Positions 1-6,124 of a stretch of 10,012 nucleotides of DNA are shown one piece after another (positions within the stretch are counted from its first letter, which is position 1; each line of letters opens with the position of its first letter). The stretch comes from Firmicutes bacterium CAG:646. GTDB taxonomy: Bacteria; Bacillota; Clostridia; Lachnospirales; Lachnospiraceae. The position numbers and the translations under genes were made by a program. The stretch is from NCBI GenBank assembly GCA_000432335.1, contig HF995385.1, positions 1 through 10,012 on the forward strand, read 5' to 3'. Under the pieces are notes generated by a model. It saw only the letters and a program-made list of their open reading frames with translations, was not told where the DNA came from and searched no databases.

Positions 1-155
1 AAGGACGTTTGCTTTACCAACGGATTTACCAAGATTGCAGGGAAAAACACAAGAAAATACGAGAAGATTTGAGAAGATACCTTGAAAAGAAAGGAAAACT
101 CAAAAGTCGGAAAACCCTGAAATATCAAGCGTTTGAGAAGAAATACAAGACTTAA
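1..155 (+). CDS. C-terminal fragment of an unrecognised basic protein
   Basis: An open frame enters from the left edge (full codons from base 3) and ends at TAA 153-155, giving the last 50 residues of a protein. The tail is very rich in Lys/Arg, is predicted mostly helical and ends in EKKYKT. It contains no cysteine pair, membrane segment or motif that I recognise, so I assign no function. The stop lies 16 bases before the phosphatase start on the same strand, so the two genes could be co-transcribed. It is supported by uninterrupted reading from the edge, the charged amino-acid pattern and the close fit to the next gene. The other two forward frames stop earlier (70-72 and 82-84). Confidence 0.55.
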   Translation, partial: GRLLYQRIYQDCREKHKKIREDLRRYLEKKGKLKSRKTLKYQAFEKKYKT

Positions 156-171
156 ATGGAGATATAAAAAG

Positions 172-636
172 ATGATTAAAGTATTATTCATTTGCCACGG
201 CAATATCTGCCGCAGTACCATGGCTCATTTCCTTTTTCAGGACATGGTCAACAAAGCACATTTAGATTCTCATTTTTATATTGATTCTGCTGCCACCAGT
301 CGAGAAGAGATTGGTAATCCTCCTCACCATGGAACTGTCAACAAGCTTCGGGAAGTGGGAATCCCGGTGCTGCCTCACAAGGCGGTTCAGTTAACCAGGA
401 GGGATTATGAAAAATACGATTATCTAATCGGAATGGATGACTGGAATATCCGTAATATGATGAAGATTTTGAAAGCAGATCCGAAAAATAAGGTTAAAAA
501 GTTATTGGATTTTGCAGGAAGTGGAAGAGATATTGCAGATCCCTGGTATACGGGAAATTTTGACAAGACGTATGAAGATATTCAAGAGGGTCTGTGCGCC
601 CTCTTGAATGAGATAAGAGAAAAGGAGGGATGGTGA
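172..636 (+). CDS. Low-molecular-weight protein tyrosine phosphatase
   Basis: A cytoplasmic phosphatase of the LMW-PTP/arsenate-reductase fold, 154 residues, the usual length for the family. The N-terminus carries the P-loop CHGNICRS (residues 8-15), with nucleophile Cys8 and phosphate-binding Arg14. The general-acid loop DPWY is at residues 123-126. Family members remove phosphate from phosphotyrosine or phosphoarginine; the substrate here cannot be read from sequence. I chose ATG 172 over the in-frame TTG at 133. MIKVLFICHGN is the normal start of the family, GGAG at 158-161 sits at a workable distance, and the earlier start would overlap the upstream gene. No tyrosine kinase gene is adjacent. 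The stop lies one base from the stop of the convergent gene at 638. The family call is firm; the physiological role is not known. Confidence 0.93.
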   Translation: MIKVLFICHGNICRSTMAHFLFQDMVNKAHLDSHFYIDSAATSREEIGNPPHHGTVNKLREVGIPVLPHKAVQLTRRDYEKYDYLIGMDDWNIRNMMKILKADPKNKVKKLLDFAGSGRDIADPWYTGNFDKTYEDIQEGLCALLNEIREKEGW

Positions 637-637
637 G

Positions 638-1063
638 CTATTGTCCGATTTTGTCCAGCTCTAACAGGGCGTTGATCTTTTCTACATGTTCCTGAAATTG
701 CCCTGTTTGAGCTGCGGCCTGTTCCATACGTTGAATTTGTATGCGAGCGGAAGCCGTGTCGGCAATGGCAAGGTAAGCTTTATATAAGGTGGCAGATTCA
801 AAGTATTTTGCTACAGCTTTACATTCTTTGATTGTGTTGCTTTCGGAGTCATCAAATTTGGAATCACGGTTTGCCATGTTTAGCAATTCCATATAATCTC
901 CTCGTTCCAAATCAGAGATATAAACCTCTTCCGTGTAGTAGGAAGTGTTGTTTCTTGTATTTTTGATTCGTTGGATTCCAAAGACAATAAAGAAAATCAG
1001 AGAAATTGTCAATAATACAGTAAATATTCCAATGATGATTTTTGCAAAGGATGATTTTTTCAT
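638..1063 (-). CDS. Small single-pass membrane protein, third gene of zinc-ribbon operon
   Basis: A 141-residue protein of unknown function. Residues 8-30 form one strongly hydrophobic segment, acting as a signal anchor. The rest is a charged, mainly helical domain of about 105 residues. It has no zinc ribbon, unlike its two upstream neighbours. Its region around residues 50-97 (LERGDYMELL, then an acidic stretch, then AVAKYFESATLYKAY) resembles in spacing the post-membrane part of the 1060-1812 protein (IQIGDYPGMS, then AVVSVADNYYSVF), which suggests a diverged paralogue. The start codon overlaps the upstream stop in an ATGA arrangement (1060-1063), so translation is probably coupled. Membrane orientation is ambiguous because Lys/Arg residues lie on both sides of the segment. 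The reading frame and operon membership are secure; the function is not. Confidence 0.82.
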   Translation of the reverse strand: MKKSSFAKIIIGIFTVLLTISLIFFIVFGIQRIKNTRNNTSYYTEEVYISDLERGDYMELLNMANRDSKFDDSESNTIKECKAVAKYFESATLYKAYLAIADTASARIQIQRMEQAAAQTGQFQEHVEKINALLELDKIGQ

Positions 1064-1812
1064 TGTAAATTACTCAGACTCCTTTCTAAGAGTTCTTGCT
1101 GACGGGAAGCAGACAATTCAGGCAGTTCTTTTGCCTCTTCTGGTGTCAGACCGCCATATGCAATGAGTATAGCAGTGGTCTGTTCCTGAATTTTTTCGAT
1201 AATTGCCATTTTTTCTTCAGTGAGACAAATCTCTTTCATGTATTCATAATGCTGCTTAGGGTTATATATGTAATCCAGATGATCAGTGAGATTTTGCACG
1301 GTGAAAGTGAGATTCTCTGCATCGAACCAATATTCACGGAACTCTTGCGTTTCCGCCAGGCGGCGAAAAACAGAATAATAGTTGTCAGCAACAGAAACTA
1401 CAGCGCGGTACTCGTCAAATTCATCCGACAGGAAGAGAGAATTTGTGTCGAAATAGCTGCTCATTCCGGGATAATCGCCGATTTGGATCAAATGCTCCAG
1501 TGTTTCCCGGTGTTCATCTGCATGCTTTGAAATGTCATTTTTTATCATACTGCTGCCGATATGCCAGCTGGATGAAAAGAAAATAAATCCTGCGATATTA
1601 AGAATAATCAAAACAAATAAAATAATTAAAGAAGTAGTCAGAGTGGCAAAGCGGTGTGTTTTGACATACACTTGCTGCTGCGTTTTGCTGAATTCTTTTT
1701 TGAAATGTTTCATATCTGCCTGATGTTTTTTGGCAAATTGGTTTCGCTGCCCGCAAAAGGAGCAAAACTCATCTTCCAGTCCCAGAGGGGAACCGCAATA
1801 AGGACACTTCAT
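1060..1812 (-). CDS. Zinc-ribbon, single-pass membrane protein
   Basis: A 250-residue protein. Residues 3-20 form a double-CxxC zinc ribbon (Cys3, Cys6, Cys17, Cys20), followed by a Lys/His-rich linker. A single hydrophobic segment lies at about residues 57-80, and a roughly 170-residue helical domain follows. By the positive-inside rule the zinc ribbon is cytoplasmic and the C-terminal domain faces outside; this is an inference. N-terminal zinc-ribbon plus membrane-anchor proteins are common in Firmicutes and mostly uncharacterised. Both ends overlap neighbouring genes by four bases (ATGA), with 1809-1812 upstream and 1060-1063 downstream, which implies fixed-ratio coupled translation and perhaps one complex. 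The C-terminal domain has no catalytic motif that I recognise. It resembles its neighbours loosely in length and helix pattern. Confidence 0.85.
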   Translation of the reverse strand: MKCPYCGSPLGLEDEFCSFCGQRNQFAKKHQADMKHFKKEFSKTQQQVYVKTHRFATLTTSLIILFVLIILNIAGFIFFSSSWHIGSSMIKNDISKHADEHRETLEHLIQIGDYPGMSSYFDTNSLFLSDEFDEYRAVVSVADNYYSVFRRLAETQEFREYWFDAENLTFTVQNLTDHLDYIYNPKQHYEYMKEICLTEEKMAIIEKIQEQTTAILIAYGGLTPEEAKELPELSASRQQELLERSLSNLQ

Positions 1813-2606
1813 CGATCAATCCTCCCGTTTTCTTTTAGTTTGGAAAAATATTTTTCGCAGAGATTAAAATCTAAGAACCCATCATTACAGCATTTTTCAT
1901 AAATCTGTTTTTGCTCCTGGGTAGATAGATGCATAGATTCTGTGAGGAATTTTTCAGCTTCTTTTTGGAAACCGTCCATTTTTTGTTGTTCTTCCAGAGT
2001 CATAGCATCATAGTAACTTTCCCAAATTCCTTCCTGAGCCAGTGTAAGCGCTGAATAGAAAGCATCGATCCATTCTTCTTTCGTAGCGCTGTTTTCTGAA
2101 AGATGTTGATTCAAAGTTGTTATCTCTGCATAGAATCCGTAATAATAAAAATAAGGATCGTGCTCCCATTCAGAGAGTGCTTCAGAACCTTCTTTGCTGG
2201 AAAGTTCAAGCCAATATGCATAGGTGACCTGATCATCTCCAGAATTATAGATATCTTCCAGCAATGGAAAATATGTTTCTTTAAATTCTTTGGTCTGGCG
2301 AAGATATTCTTCTGTCTGTTTCGCAGAAGCCGTGTGAGAAATATGTGATATTGTTTGAAAGATCACATAGAGACCGAAAAAAATCCCGATGACAATAAGC
2401 GCTGTCTTAAGGGCAAATTTGCCATGCGTCCGGATTTGCCGAGAACATTCTTCCGAAGGAATTTCTTCCAGTTCTTCCGTATCTTCCCGGATATCCTCCA
2501 GCTTTTTCATATAGTCTGCTTCTGCTCCCAGAGGCTGAAAAGTACCGCAATAAGGGCACTTGGCTTCTGTTGTTTTGATTTTAGCGCCACAATTTGGGCA
2601 ATACAT
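1809..2606 (-). CDS. Zinc-ribbon, single-pass membrane protein, first gene of operon
   Basis: A 265-residue protein with the same design as its downstream neighbour. It has a double-CxxC zinc ribbon at residues 3-20 (MYCPNCGAKI, then CPYCG), a very acidic linker (residues 35-53), one membrane segment at about 66-84 and a C-terminal domain of about 180 residues rich in Glu, Tyr and Phe. Basic residues just before the membrane segment favour a cytoplasmic zinc ribbon and an external C-terminal domain. A cysteine pair (EKCCND) near the end of the C-terminal domain is unusual for an external domain. The start is well defined: ATG at 2606 with GGAGG at 2614-2618 on the minus strand and a promoter further upstream. 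The stop overlaps the next start by four bases. The function is unknown. Confidence 0.86.
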   Translation of the reverse strand: MYCPNCGAKIKTTEAKCPYCGTFQPLGAEADYMKKLEDIREDTEELEEIPSEECSRQIRTHGKFALKTALIVIGIFFGLYVIFQTISHISHTASAKQTEEYLRQTKEFKETYFPLLEDIYNSGDDQVTYAYWLELSSKEGSEALSEWEHDPYFYYYGFYAEITTLNQHLSENSATKEEWIDAFYSALTLAQEGIWESYYDAMTLEEQQKMDGFQKEAEKFLTESMHLSTQEQKQIYEKCCNDGFLDFNLCEKYFSKLKENGRIDR

Positions 2607-2663
2607 AATATTTCCTCCGATTTCGTTTCTGTTTTGCTGTCAGAACTAAAAAATATTGTATTT

Positions 2664-2692
2664 ATTATAGCATAGAACGAGATGAAACACGA
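2664..2692 (-). promoter_or_regulatory. Probable sigma-A promoter of the zinc-ribbon operon
   Basis: Read on the minus strand, TGCTATAAT (2672-2664) is a perfect extended -10 element. The -35 position at 17 bp (2692-2687, TCGTGT) is poor, as is common for extended -10 promoters. The predicted start of transcription near 2657 leaves a leader of about 50 bases before ATG 2606. Confidence 0.6.
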
Positions 2693-2750
2693 GTTTTTTT
2701 CTTGTTTTTGGGCATAGGAGTATGGAAAGCTTTTCGGTGAGGAGTAAGGA

Positions 2751-2779
2751 TTGTGATTTCGCAGCAATCATGCTATACT
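2751..2779 (+). promoter_or_regulatory. Promoter for the MATE exporter gene
   Basis: A -35 TTGTGA (2751-2756) is separated by 17 bp from -10 TATACT (2774-2779), which carries a TGn extension (2771-2773). It is divergent from the operon promoter about 80 bp away. The leader of about 75 bases before the exporter shows no riboswitch-like or attenuator structure that I could identify. Confidence 0.7.
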
Positions 2780-2859
2780 TTTGATGTTCAAAGAAATAGG
2801 ATGCTGAGGCTAAAAGGTGTCTGACGAATAGTTATGAAGTATTTTAAGAAAATGGGGGA

Positions 2860-4233
2860 ATGAGATTGGAAAAGAATGAAACGAGTGAAATGCAAGCATC
2901 TATAAGGAAGGGAGATATGACGGAAGGACCGATTCTGAAGCAGCTGATCTGGTTTGCCCTTCCATTACTGATTGGCGCCCTGTTTCAGCTTATGTATAAT
3001 ATGACAGACAGTATTATTCTGGGAAAATTCGTAGGCGCTGAAGCGCTGGCTGCTATTGGGGCGACAAATACGACTACATTTGGACTTCTTCAGGTAGCAG
3101 TCGGTGTGACAAATGCTTTTACAGTGGTTCTTTCGCAGCAGTTTGGCGCAAAGCAGGATCAGAAGATGAAACGAACGGTTTCCAACTCTATATGGATCAC
3201 GGTGGTGATGAGCGTTCTTTTGGGCGTGGGGATTTTTCTGGGTGCAAGACCGTTGATGGAGCTTTTGGGAACACCGAAAAATATTATCAATGATTCTGTG
3301 CTGTATGTGCAGATTTATGGAGGTCTGATTGCCGGGCAGTTGTTTTATAATGCAGCGGCGGCAATTTTGAAAGCGCTGGGGGATTCCAAAACACCCTTGT
3401 ATTTTCTCATTATTTGCTCTGTTTTGAATATGATTCTGGATTTGGTATTTGTACTGGTATGGCATCAGGGAGTTCGTGGTGTTGCCTGGGCGACGGTAAT
3501 TTCGCAGACGGTTTCCGCAGTGCTCTGCATGGTCTATATGTTCCGGAAATATCCGATTCTTCGATTTAACAGGAAAGAAGCGGCGGCAGATGGAGAGATC
3601 CTGGGAGAAATTCTTAGGATTGGCATTCCTTTGGGATTGACCAATGCCTTATTGGCCGTGGGAATGATGGTTGTGACCGGGGTGGTGAATTCTTTCGGAT
3701 CTGATATTGTGGCAGTATATACCGTGGGTGGAAAGGTAAATCAGATCGCTACCGTTTCCTTTGGACAGTTAGCTTTTTCCTGCGCAGTTTTTGCAGGACA
3801 AAACTATGGAGCAAGACGAAATGACAGGATTTTAAAGGGAATCCGGCAGGCATTGGGTATGGTATTGGCGCTCAGTGCAGTGTCTTCTGTTTTTATTTTT
3901 ACAGGCGCAAAGTATGTGGCGCTGTTATTTTTGAATGCAGAGGAAACGGGCATTTTGGGCGATACAGTGCAGATGATTCATATTGTATCTTTCTTTTATG
4001 TATTTTTGGGAGCAATTTGGGTTTATAACAATGCACTTCGAGGCGTGGGAGCAGTAAAAGCTACCATTTTTTCTTCTATTGTGGAATTGGCGGCAAAGGT
4101 AGGGCTCTCTATTTGGTTTGCCAGTATTTTTGGCTATGTGGGAATTTGGTTTGCAGAGCCGATTGGCTGGATTTTGGGACTTTTAGTGTCTGGAAGTATC
4201 TTCCATAGAAAAAAATGGATGAAAAATTTTTGA
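2860..4233 (+). CDS. MATE-family multidrug/sodium antiporter
   Basis: A polytopic inner-membrane exporter of the MATE (MatE/DinF) family, up to 457 residues with about twelve hydrophobic segments in two similar halves. The family hallmark lies near the N-terminus: TEGPILKQLIWFALPLLIGALFQ-type residues followed by YNMTDSIILGKFVG, the usual start of the NorM/VmrA-like group. Such proteins expel cationic drugs or metabolites using Na+ or H+ gradients; the substrate here is unknown. The start is uncertain. ATG 2860 has its GGGGG only one base upstream, so TTG 2866 (6-7 base spacing) or ATG 2917 (AAGGAAGGGAG just upstream, giving the family-typical MTEGP start and 438 residues) could be used instead. 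The gene has its own promoter and no obvious terminator before ilvN. Confidence 0.93.
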   Translation: MRLEKNETSEMQASIRKGDMTEGPILKQLIWFALPLLIGALFQLMYNMTDSIILGKFVGAEALAAIGATNTTTFGLLQVAVGVTNAFTVVLSQQFGAKQDQKMKRTVSNSIWITVVMSVLLGVGIFLGARPLMELLGTPKNIINDSVLYVQIYGGLIAGQLFYNAAAAILKALGDSKTPLYFLIICSVLNMILDLVFVLVWHQGVRGVAWATVISQTVSAVLCMVYMFRKYPILRFNRKEAAADGEILGEILRIGIPLGLTNALLAVGMMVVTGVVNSFGSDIVAVYTVGGKVNQIATVSFGQLAFSCAVFAGQNYGARRNDRILKGIRQALGMVLALSAVSSVFIFTGAKYVALLFLNAEETGILGDTVQMIHIVSFFYVFLGAIWVYNNALRGVGAVKATIFSSIVELAAKVGLSIWFASIFGYVGIWFAEPIGWILGLLVSGSIFHRKKWMKNF

Positions 4234-4271
4234 AGATCTAAAAAGTTTAGGAGTAAAACAAAGATTTTTCA

Positions 4272-4300
4272 TTGACAAAAAAAGGGATAGTTGATAGAAT
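4272..4300 (+). promoter_or_regulatory. Near-consensus sigma-A promoter of ilvN
   Basis: The -35 is TTGACA (4272-4277, perfect), the spacer is 17 bp and the -10 is TAGAAT (4295-4300). Transcription would begin near 4306-4308. This argues that the in-frame TTG at 4291 is not the start of translation, because it lies inside the promoter. It also shows that the ilv genes are not dependent on the MATE transcript. Confidence 0.82.
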
Positions 4301-4302
4301 TG

Positions 4303-4322
4303 GTGTCAAAGCTGTTTGACAC
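4303..4322. promoter_or_regulatory. Perfect dyad at the ilvN transcription start (operator or 5' hairpin)
   Basis: GTGTCAAA (4303-4310) and TTTGACAC (4315-4322) are perfect 8-base inverted arms around a 4-base centre, GCTG. The dyad begins two bases after the -10 box. It could be a repressor operator on DNA or a hairpin at the extreme 5' end of the ilvN mRNA. There is no U-run after it, so it is not a terminator. Confidence 0.6.
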
Positions 4323-4347
4323 ATTACCAAGAGAAAGTGGGTGTAAC

Positions 4348-4848
4348 ATGAAGCAGAGGATTTTATCGATCTTAGTAGACAATACAGCCGGTGTTTTGAG
4401 TCGTGTATCCGGGCTTTTCAGCCGAAGAGGGTATAATATTGACAGTTTGACCGTGGGCGTTACTGCCGATCCTAAGTATTCCCGGATGACAGTGGTGTGC
4501 AGCGGAGACGATCAGGTTTTGGATCAGATTACCAAGCAGTTAAATAAACTGGTGGATGTAAGAGACATTAAGATATTGGAACCGGAAGCCAGTGTGGTGA
4601 GGGAATTGATTCTCATTAAGGTGCGGGTACCGAAGGCGAACCGTCAGAATGTCACGGCGATAGCAGATATTTTTCGGGCGAAAGTGATCGACGTTTCGAT
4701 AGACTCCATGGTTTTGGAGTTGACGGGAACAAAATCAAAACTGGAAGCATTTATCAATCTGCTCAGCGATGGCAATGAGATTCTGGAACTGGCAAGAACG
4801 GGTGTTTCCGGTCTGTCCCGGGGGTCCGATTATGTTTTGTTTTTATAA
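4348..4848 (+). CDS. ilvN: Acetolactate synthase small (regulatory) subunit
   Basis: The regulatory subunit of acetohydroxyacid synthase. It binds the large catalytic subunit (IlvB) and gives feedback inhibition, usually by valine, at the first common step of valine, leucine and isoleucine synthesis in the cytoplasm. The 166 residues match the usual length. An N-terminal ACT domain (about residues 4-76; ILSILVDNTAGVLSRVSGLF and RRGYNIDSLTVG) is followed by the C-terminal small-subunit domain (ELILIKV through TGVSGLSRG). I chose ATG 4348 because MKQRILSILVDN is the conserved start and the promoter rules out TTG 4291. The ribosome-binding site is weak, with GTGGGTG as the only purine-rich patch, so translation may be limited. 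No ilvB is present on either side. It is followed by ilvC and probably co-transcribed with it. The gene is also called ilvH in some genomes. Confidence 0.95.
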   Translation: MKQRILSILVDNTAGVLSRVSGLFSRRGYNIDSLTVGVTADPKYSRMTVVCSGDDQVLDQITKQLNKLVDVRDIKILEPEASVVRELILIKVRVPKANRQNVTAIADIFRAKVIDVSIDSMVLELTGTKSKLEAFINLLSDGNEILELARTGVSGLSRGSDYVLFL

Positions 4849-4951
4849 TGCGCGCTAGAGGGGAAACCCCCTAACCATAAATATTAGTAACTGTTTGGGA
4901 TTTTTTACAGTTACAAGTATTACATCAATACACAACTAGGAGGAGATAACA
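4849..4951 (+). promoter_or_regulatory. ilvN-ilvC intergenic leader with two hairpins
   Basis: This 103-base gap holds a short GGGG/CCCC hairpin (4859-4872) and a perfect dyad, GTAACTGT (4887-4894) and ACAGTTAC (4907-4914), with a 12-base loop that contains six T. Neither has a U-run on its 3' side, so neither is an ordinary terminator. A weak promoter is possible: TTGGGA (4895-4900), 17 bp, TATTAC (4918-4923). No T-box sequence is present. The region ends in the strong AGGAGGAG site of ilvC. Confidence 0.5.
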
Positions 4952-5971
4952 ATGGAGAATAGGATTTTTTATCAGGAAGATTGCAACTTATCTTTGCTGG
5001 AGGGTCAGACGATCGCAGTGATCGGTTACGGAAGTCAGGGGCATGCGCATGCGCTGAATGCAAAAGAGTCTGGCTGTAATGTGATCATCGGTCTGTATGA
5101 AGGAAGCAAGTCCTGGGCAAAAGCAGAGGCGCAGGGATTTAAAGTATATACAGCGGCAGAGGCAGCAAAGAGAGCAGATATCATCATGATCTTGATTAAT
5201 GACGAACTGCAGGCTGATATGTATAAGAAAGATATTGAACCGAATCTGGAAGCAGGAAACATGTTGATGTTTGCACATGGTTTCAATGTTCATTTTGGAT
5301 GTATTACTCCTCCGGCAGATGTGGATGTCACGATGGTGGCTCCTAAGGGACCGGGACATACGGTAAGAAGCGAATATCAGGTTGGAAAAGGCGTTCCTTG
5401 TCTGGTTGCCGTTCAGCAGGATGCTACAGGAAAAGCTTTGGATCGGGCGCTGGCATATGCGCTGGCAATCGGCGGAGCAAGAGCAGGTGTTTTAGAGACT
5501 ACTTTCCGTACAGAGACAGAGACAGACCTGTTTGGAGAGCAGGCAGTGCTTTGCGGCGGTGTGTGTGCGTTGATGCAGGCAGGCTATGAAACTCTGGTAG
5601 AGGCAGGCTATGATCCAAGAAATGCATATTTCGAGTGTATTCACGAGATGAAATTGATTGTAGATCTGATTTATCAGTCTGGTTTTGAGGGCATGAGATA
5701 TTCTATTTCCAATACTGCGGAGTATGGCGATTATATCACAGGACCGAAGATCATCACAGAAGATACTAAAAAGGCTATGAGAAAAATTCTCTCTGATATT
5801 CAGGATGGTACGTTTGCAAAAGAATTTCTTCTGGATATGTCTCCGGCAGGACGTCAGGTACATTTCAAAGCTATGCGTAAACTGGCTGCTGAGCATCCGT
5901 CAGAAGTTACTGGAAAAGAAGTTCGTAAGCTGTACAGCTGGAATGGAGAAGATAAGTTGATCAATAACTAA
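4952..5971 (+). CDS. ilvC: Ketol-acid reductoisomerase, class I
   Basis: Converts acetolactate or acetohydroxybutyrate to the dihydroxy acid by Mg-dependent alkyl migration and NAD(P)H reduction. This is the second common step of branched-chain amino acid synthesis. Its 339 residues fit the short class I form. The Rossmann motif GYGSQGHAHA lies at residues 25-34 and the catalytic AHG at 108-110 (His109). PKGPGHTVR is at 131-139. Metal ligands are in TDLFGEQ (Asp192, Glu196) and ECIHEMK (Glu228, Glu232), and SISNTAEYGD closes the substrate pocket. The cofactor loop reads GLYEGSKSW (47-55), with Tyr-Glu where NADPH enzymes usually have a basic residue, so cofactor preference may differ. ATG 4952 has AGGAGGAG at 4938-4945. 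The gene is followed by a hairpin terminator. Confidence 0.98.
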   Translation: MENRIFYQEDCNLSLLEGQTIAVIGYGSQGHAHALNAKESGCNVIIGLYEGSKSWAKAEAQGFKVYTAAEAAKRADIIMILINDELQADMYKKDIEPNLEAGNMLMFAHGFNVHFGCITPPADVDVTMVAPKGPGHTVRSEYQVGKGVPCLVAVQQDATGKALDRALAYALAIGGARAGVLETTFRTETETDLFGEQAVLCGGVCALMQAGYETLVEAGYDPRNAYFECIHEMKLIVDLIYQSGFEGMRYSISNTAEYGDYITGPKIITEDTKKAMRKILSDIQDGTFAKEFLLDMSPAGRQVHFKAMRKLAAEHPSEVTGKEVRKLYSWNGEDKLINN

Positions 5972-6001
5972 TGAATTGATTTTGTTCATGATGATAGTAT
6001 G

Positions 6002-6031
6002 GAAGGGCTGCCTTAAGAGGCAGCCCTTCTT
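6002..6031 (+). terminator. Rho-independent-like terminator after ilvC
   Basis: A 12-bp perfect stem, from GAAGGGCTGCCT (6002-6013) to AGGCAGCCCTTC (6018-6029), closes on a 4-base loop. It is GC-rich and followed by only a short pyrimidine/U tail (TTCTT). It lies 30 bases after the ilvC stop and separates the ilv genes from the VanZ gene. Confidence 0.82.
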
Positions 6032-6082
6032 GCAGATTCAGAAAGTATTAAGAAAAAGGGGAAAAAGAGTTAAGAATTTGCT

Positions 6083-6090
6083 GGTAGAAT
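6083..6090 (+). promoter_or_regulatory. Possible extended -10 promoter for the VanZ-family gene
   Basis: The TG-extended -10 TGGTAGAAT ends at 6090 and lies 34 bases before the ATG, after the ilvC terminator. I could not find a convincing -35 at 16-18 bp, so the call is tentative. Confidence 0.38.
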
Positions 6091-6124
6091 ATACCTGAAA
6101 ATATATTACAAGGAGAATCATTTC

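Noticed and set aside
2507..2767. 86-residue minus-strand open frame ahead of the zinc-ribbon operon
   Set aside because: It spans the divergent promoters and the start of the real zinc-ribbon gene, has no ribosome-binding site and a low-complexity composition.
4221..4270. GAAAAAT and ATTTTTC arms after the MATE gene as a terminator
   Set aside because: The arms are short, AT-only and some 35 bases apart, so they would not form a stable terminator.
4291..4347. TTG-initiated extension of ilvN by 19 residues
   Set aside because: The TTG lies inside the spacer of a near-consensus promoter, and the added residues do not belong to the family's N-terminus.
4234..4347. T-box or other amino-acid riboswitch upstream of ilvN
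   Set aside because: The predicted start is only about 40 bases before ATG, no AGGGTGGNACCGCG-like antiterminator is present, and there is no terminator hairpin.
4859..4872. GGGG/CCCC hairpin as ilvN terminator
   Set aside because: The stem has only five pairs and no U-run follows.
4988..5359. Minus-strand open frame inside ilvC
   Set aside because: A shadow of a strongly conserved gene; Cys/Arg/His-rich, with no ribosome-binding site.
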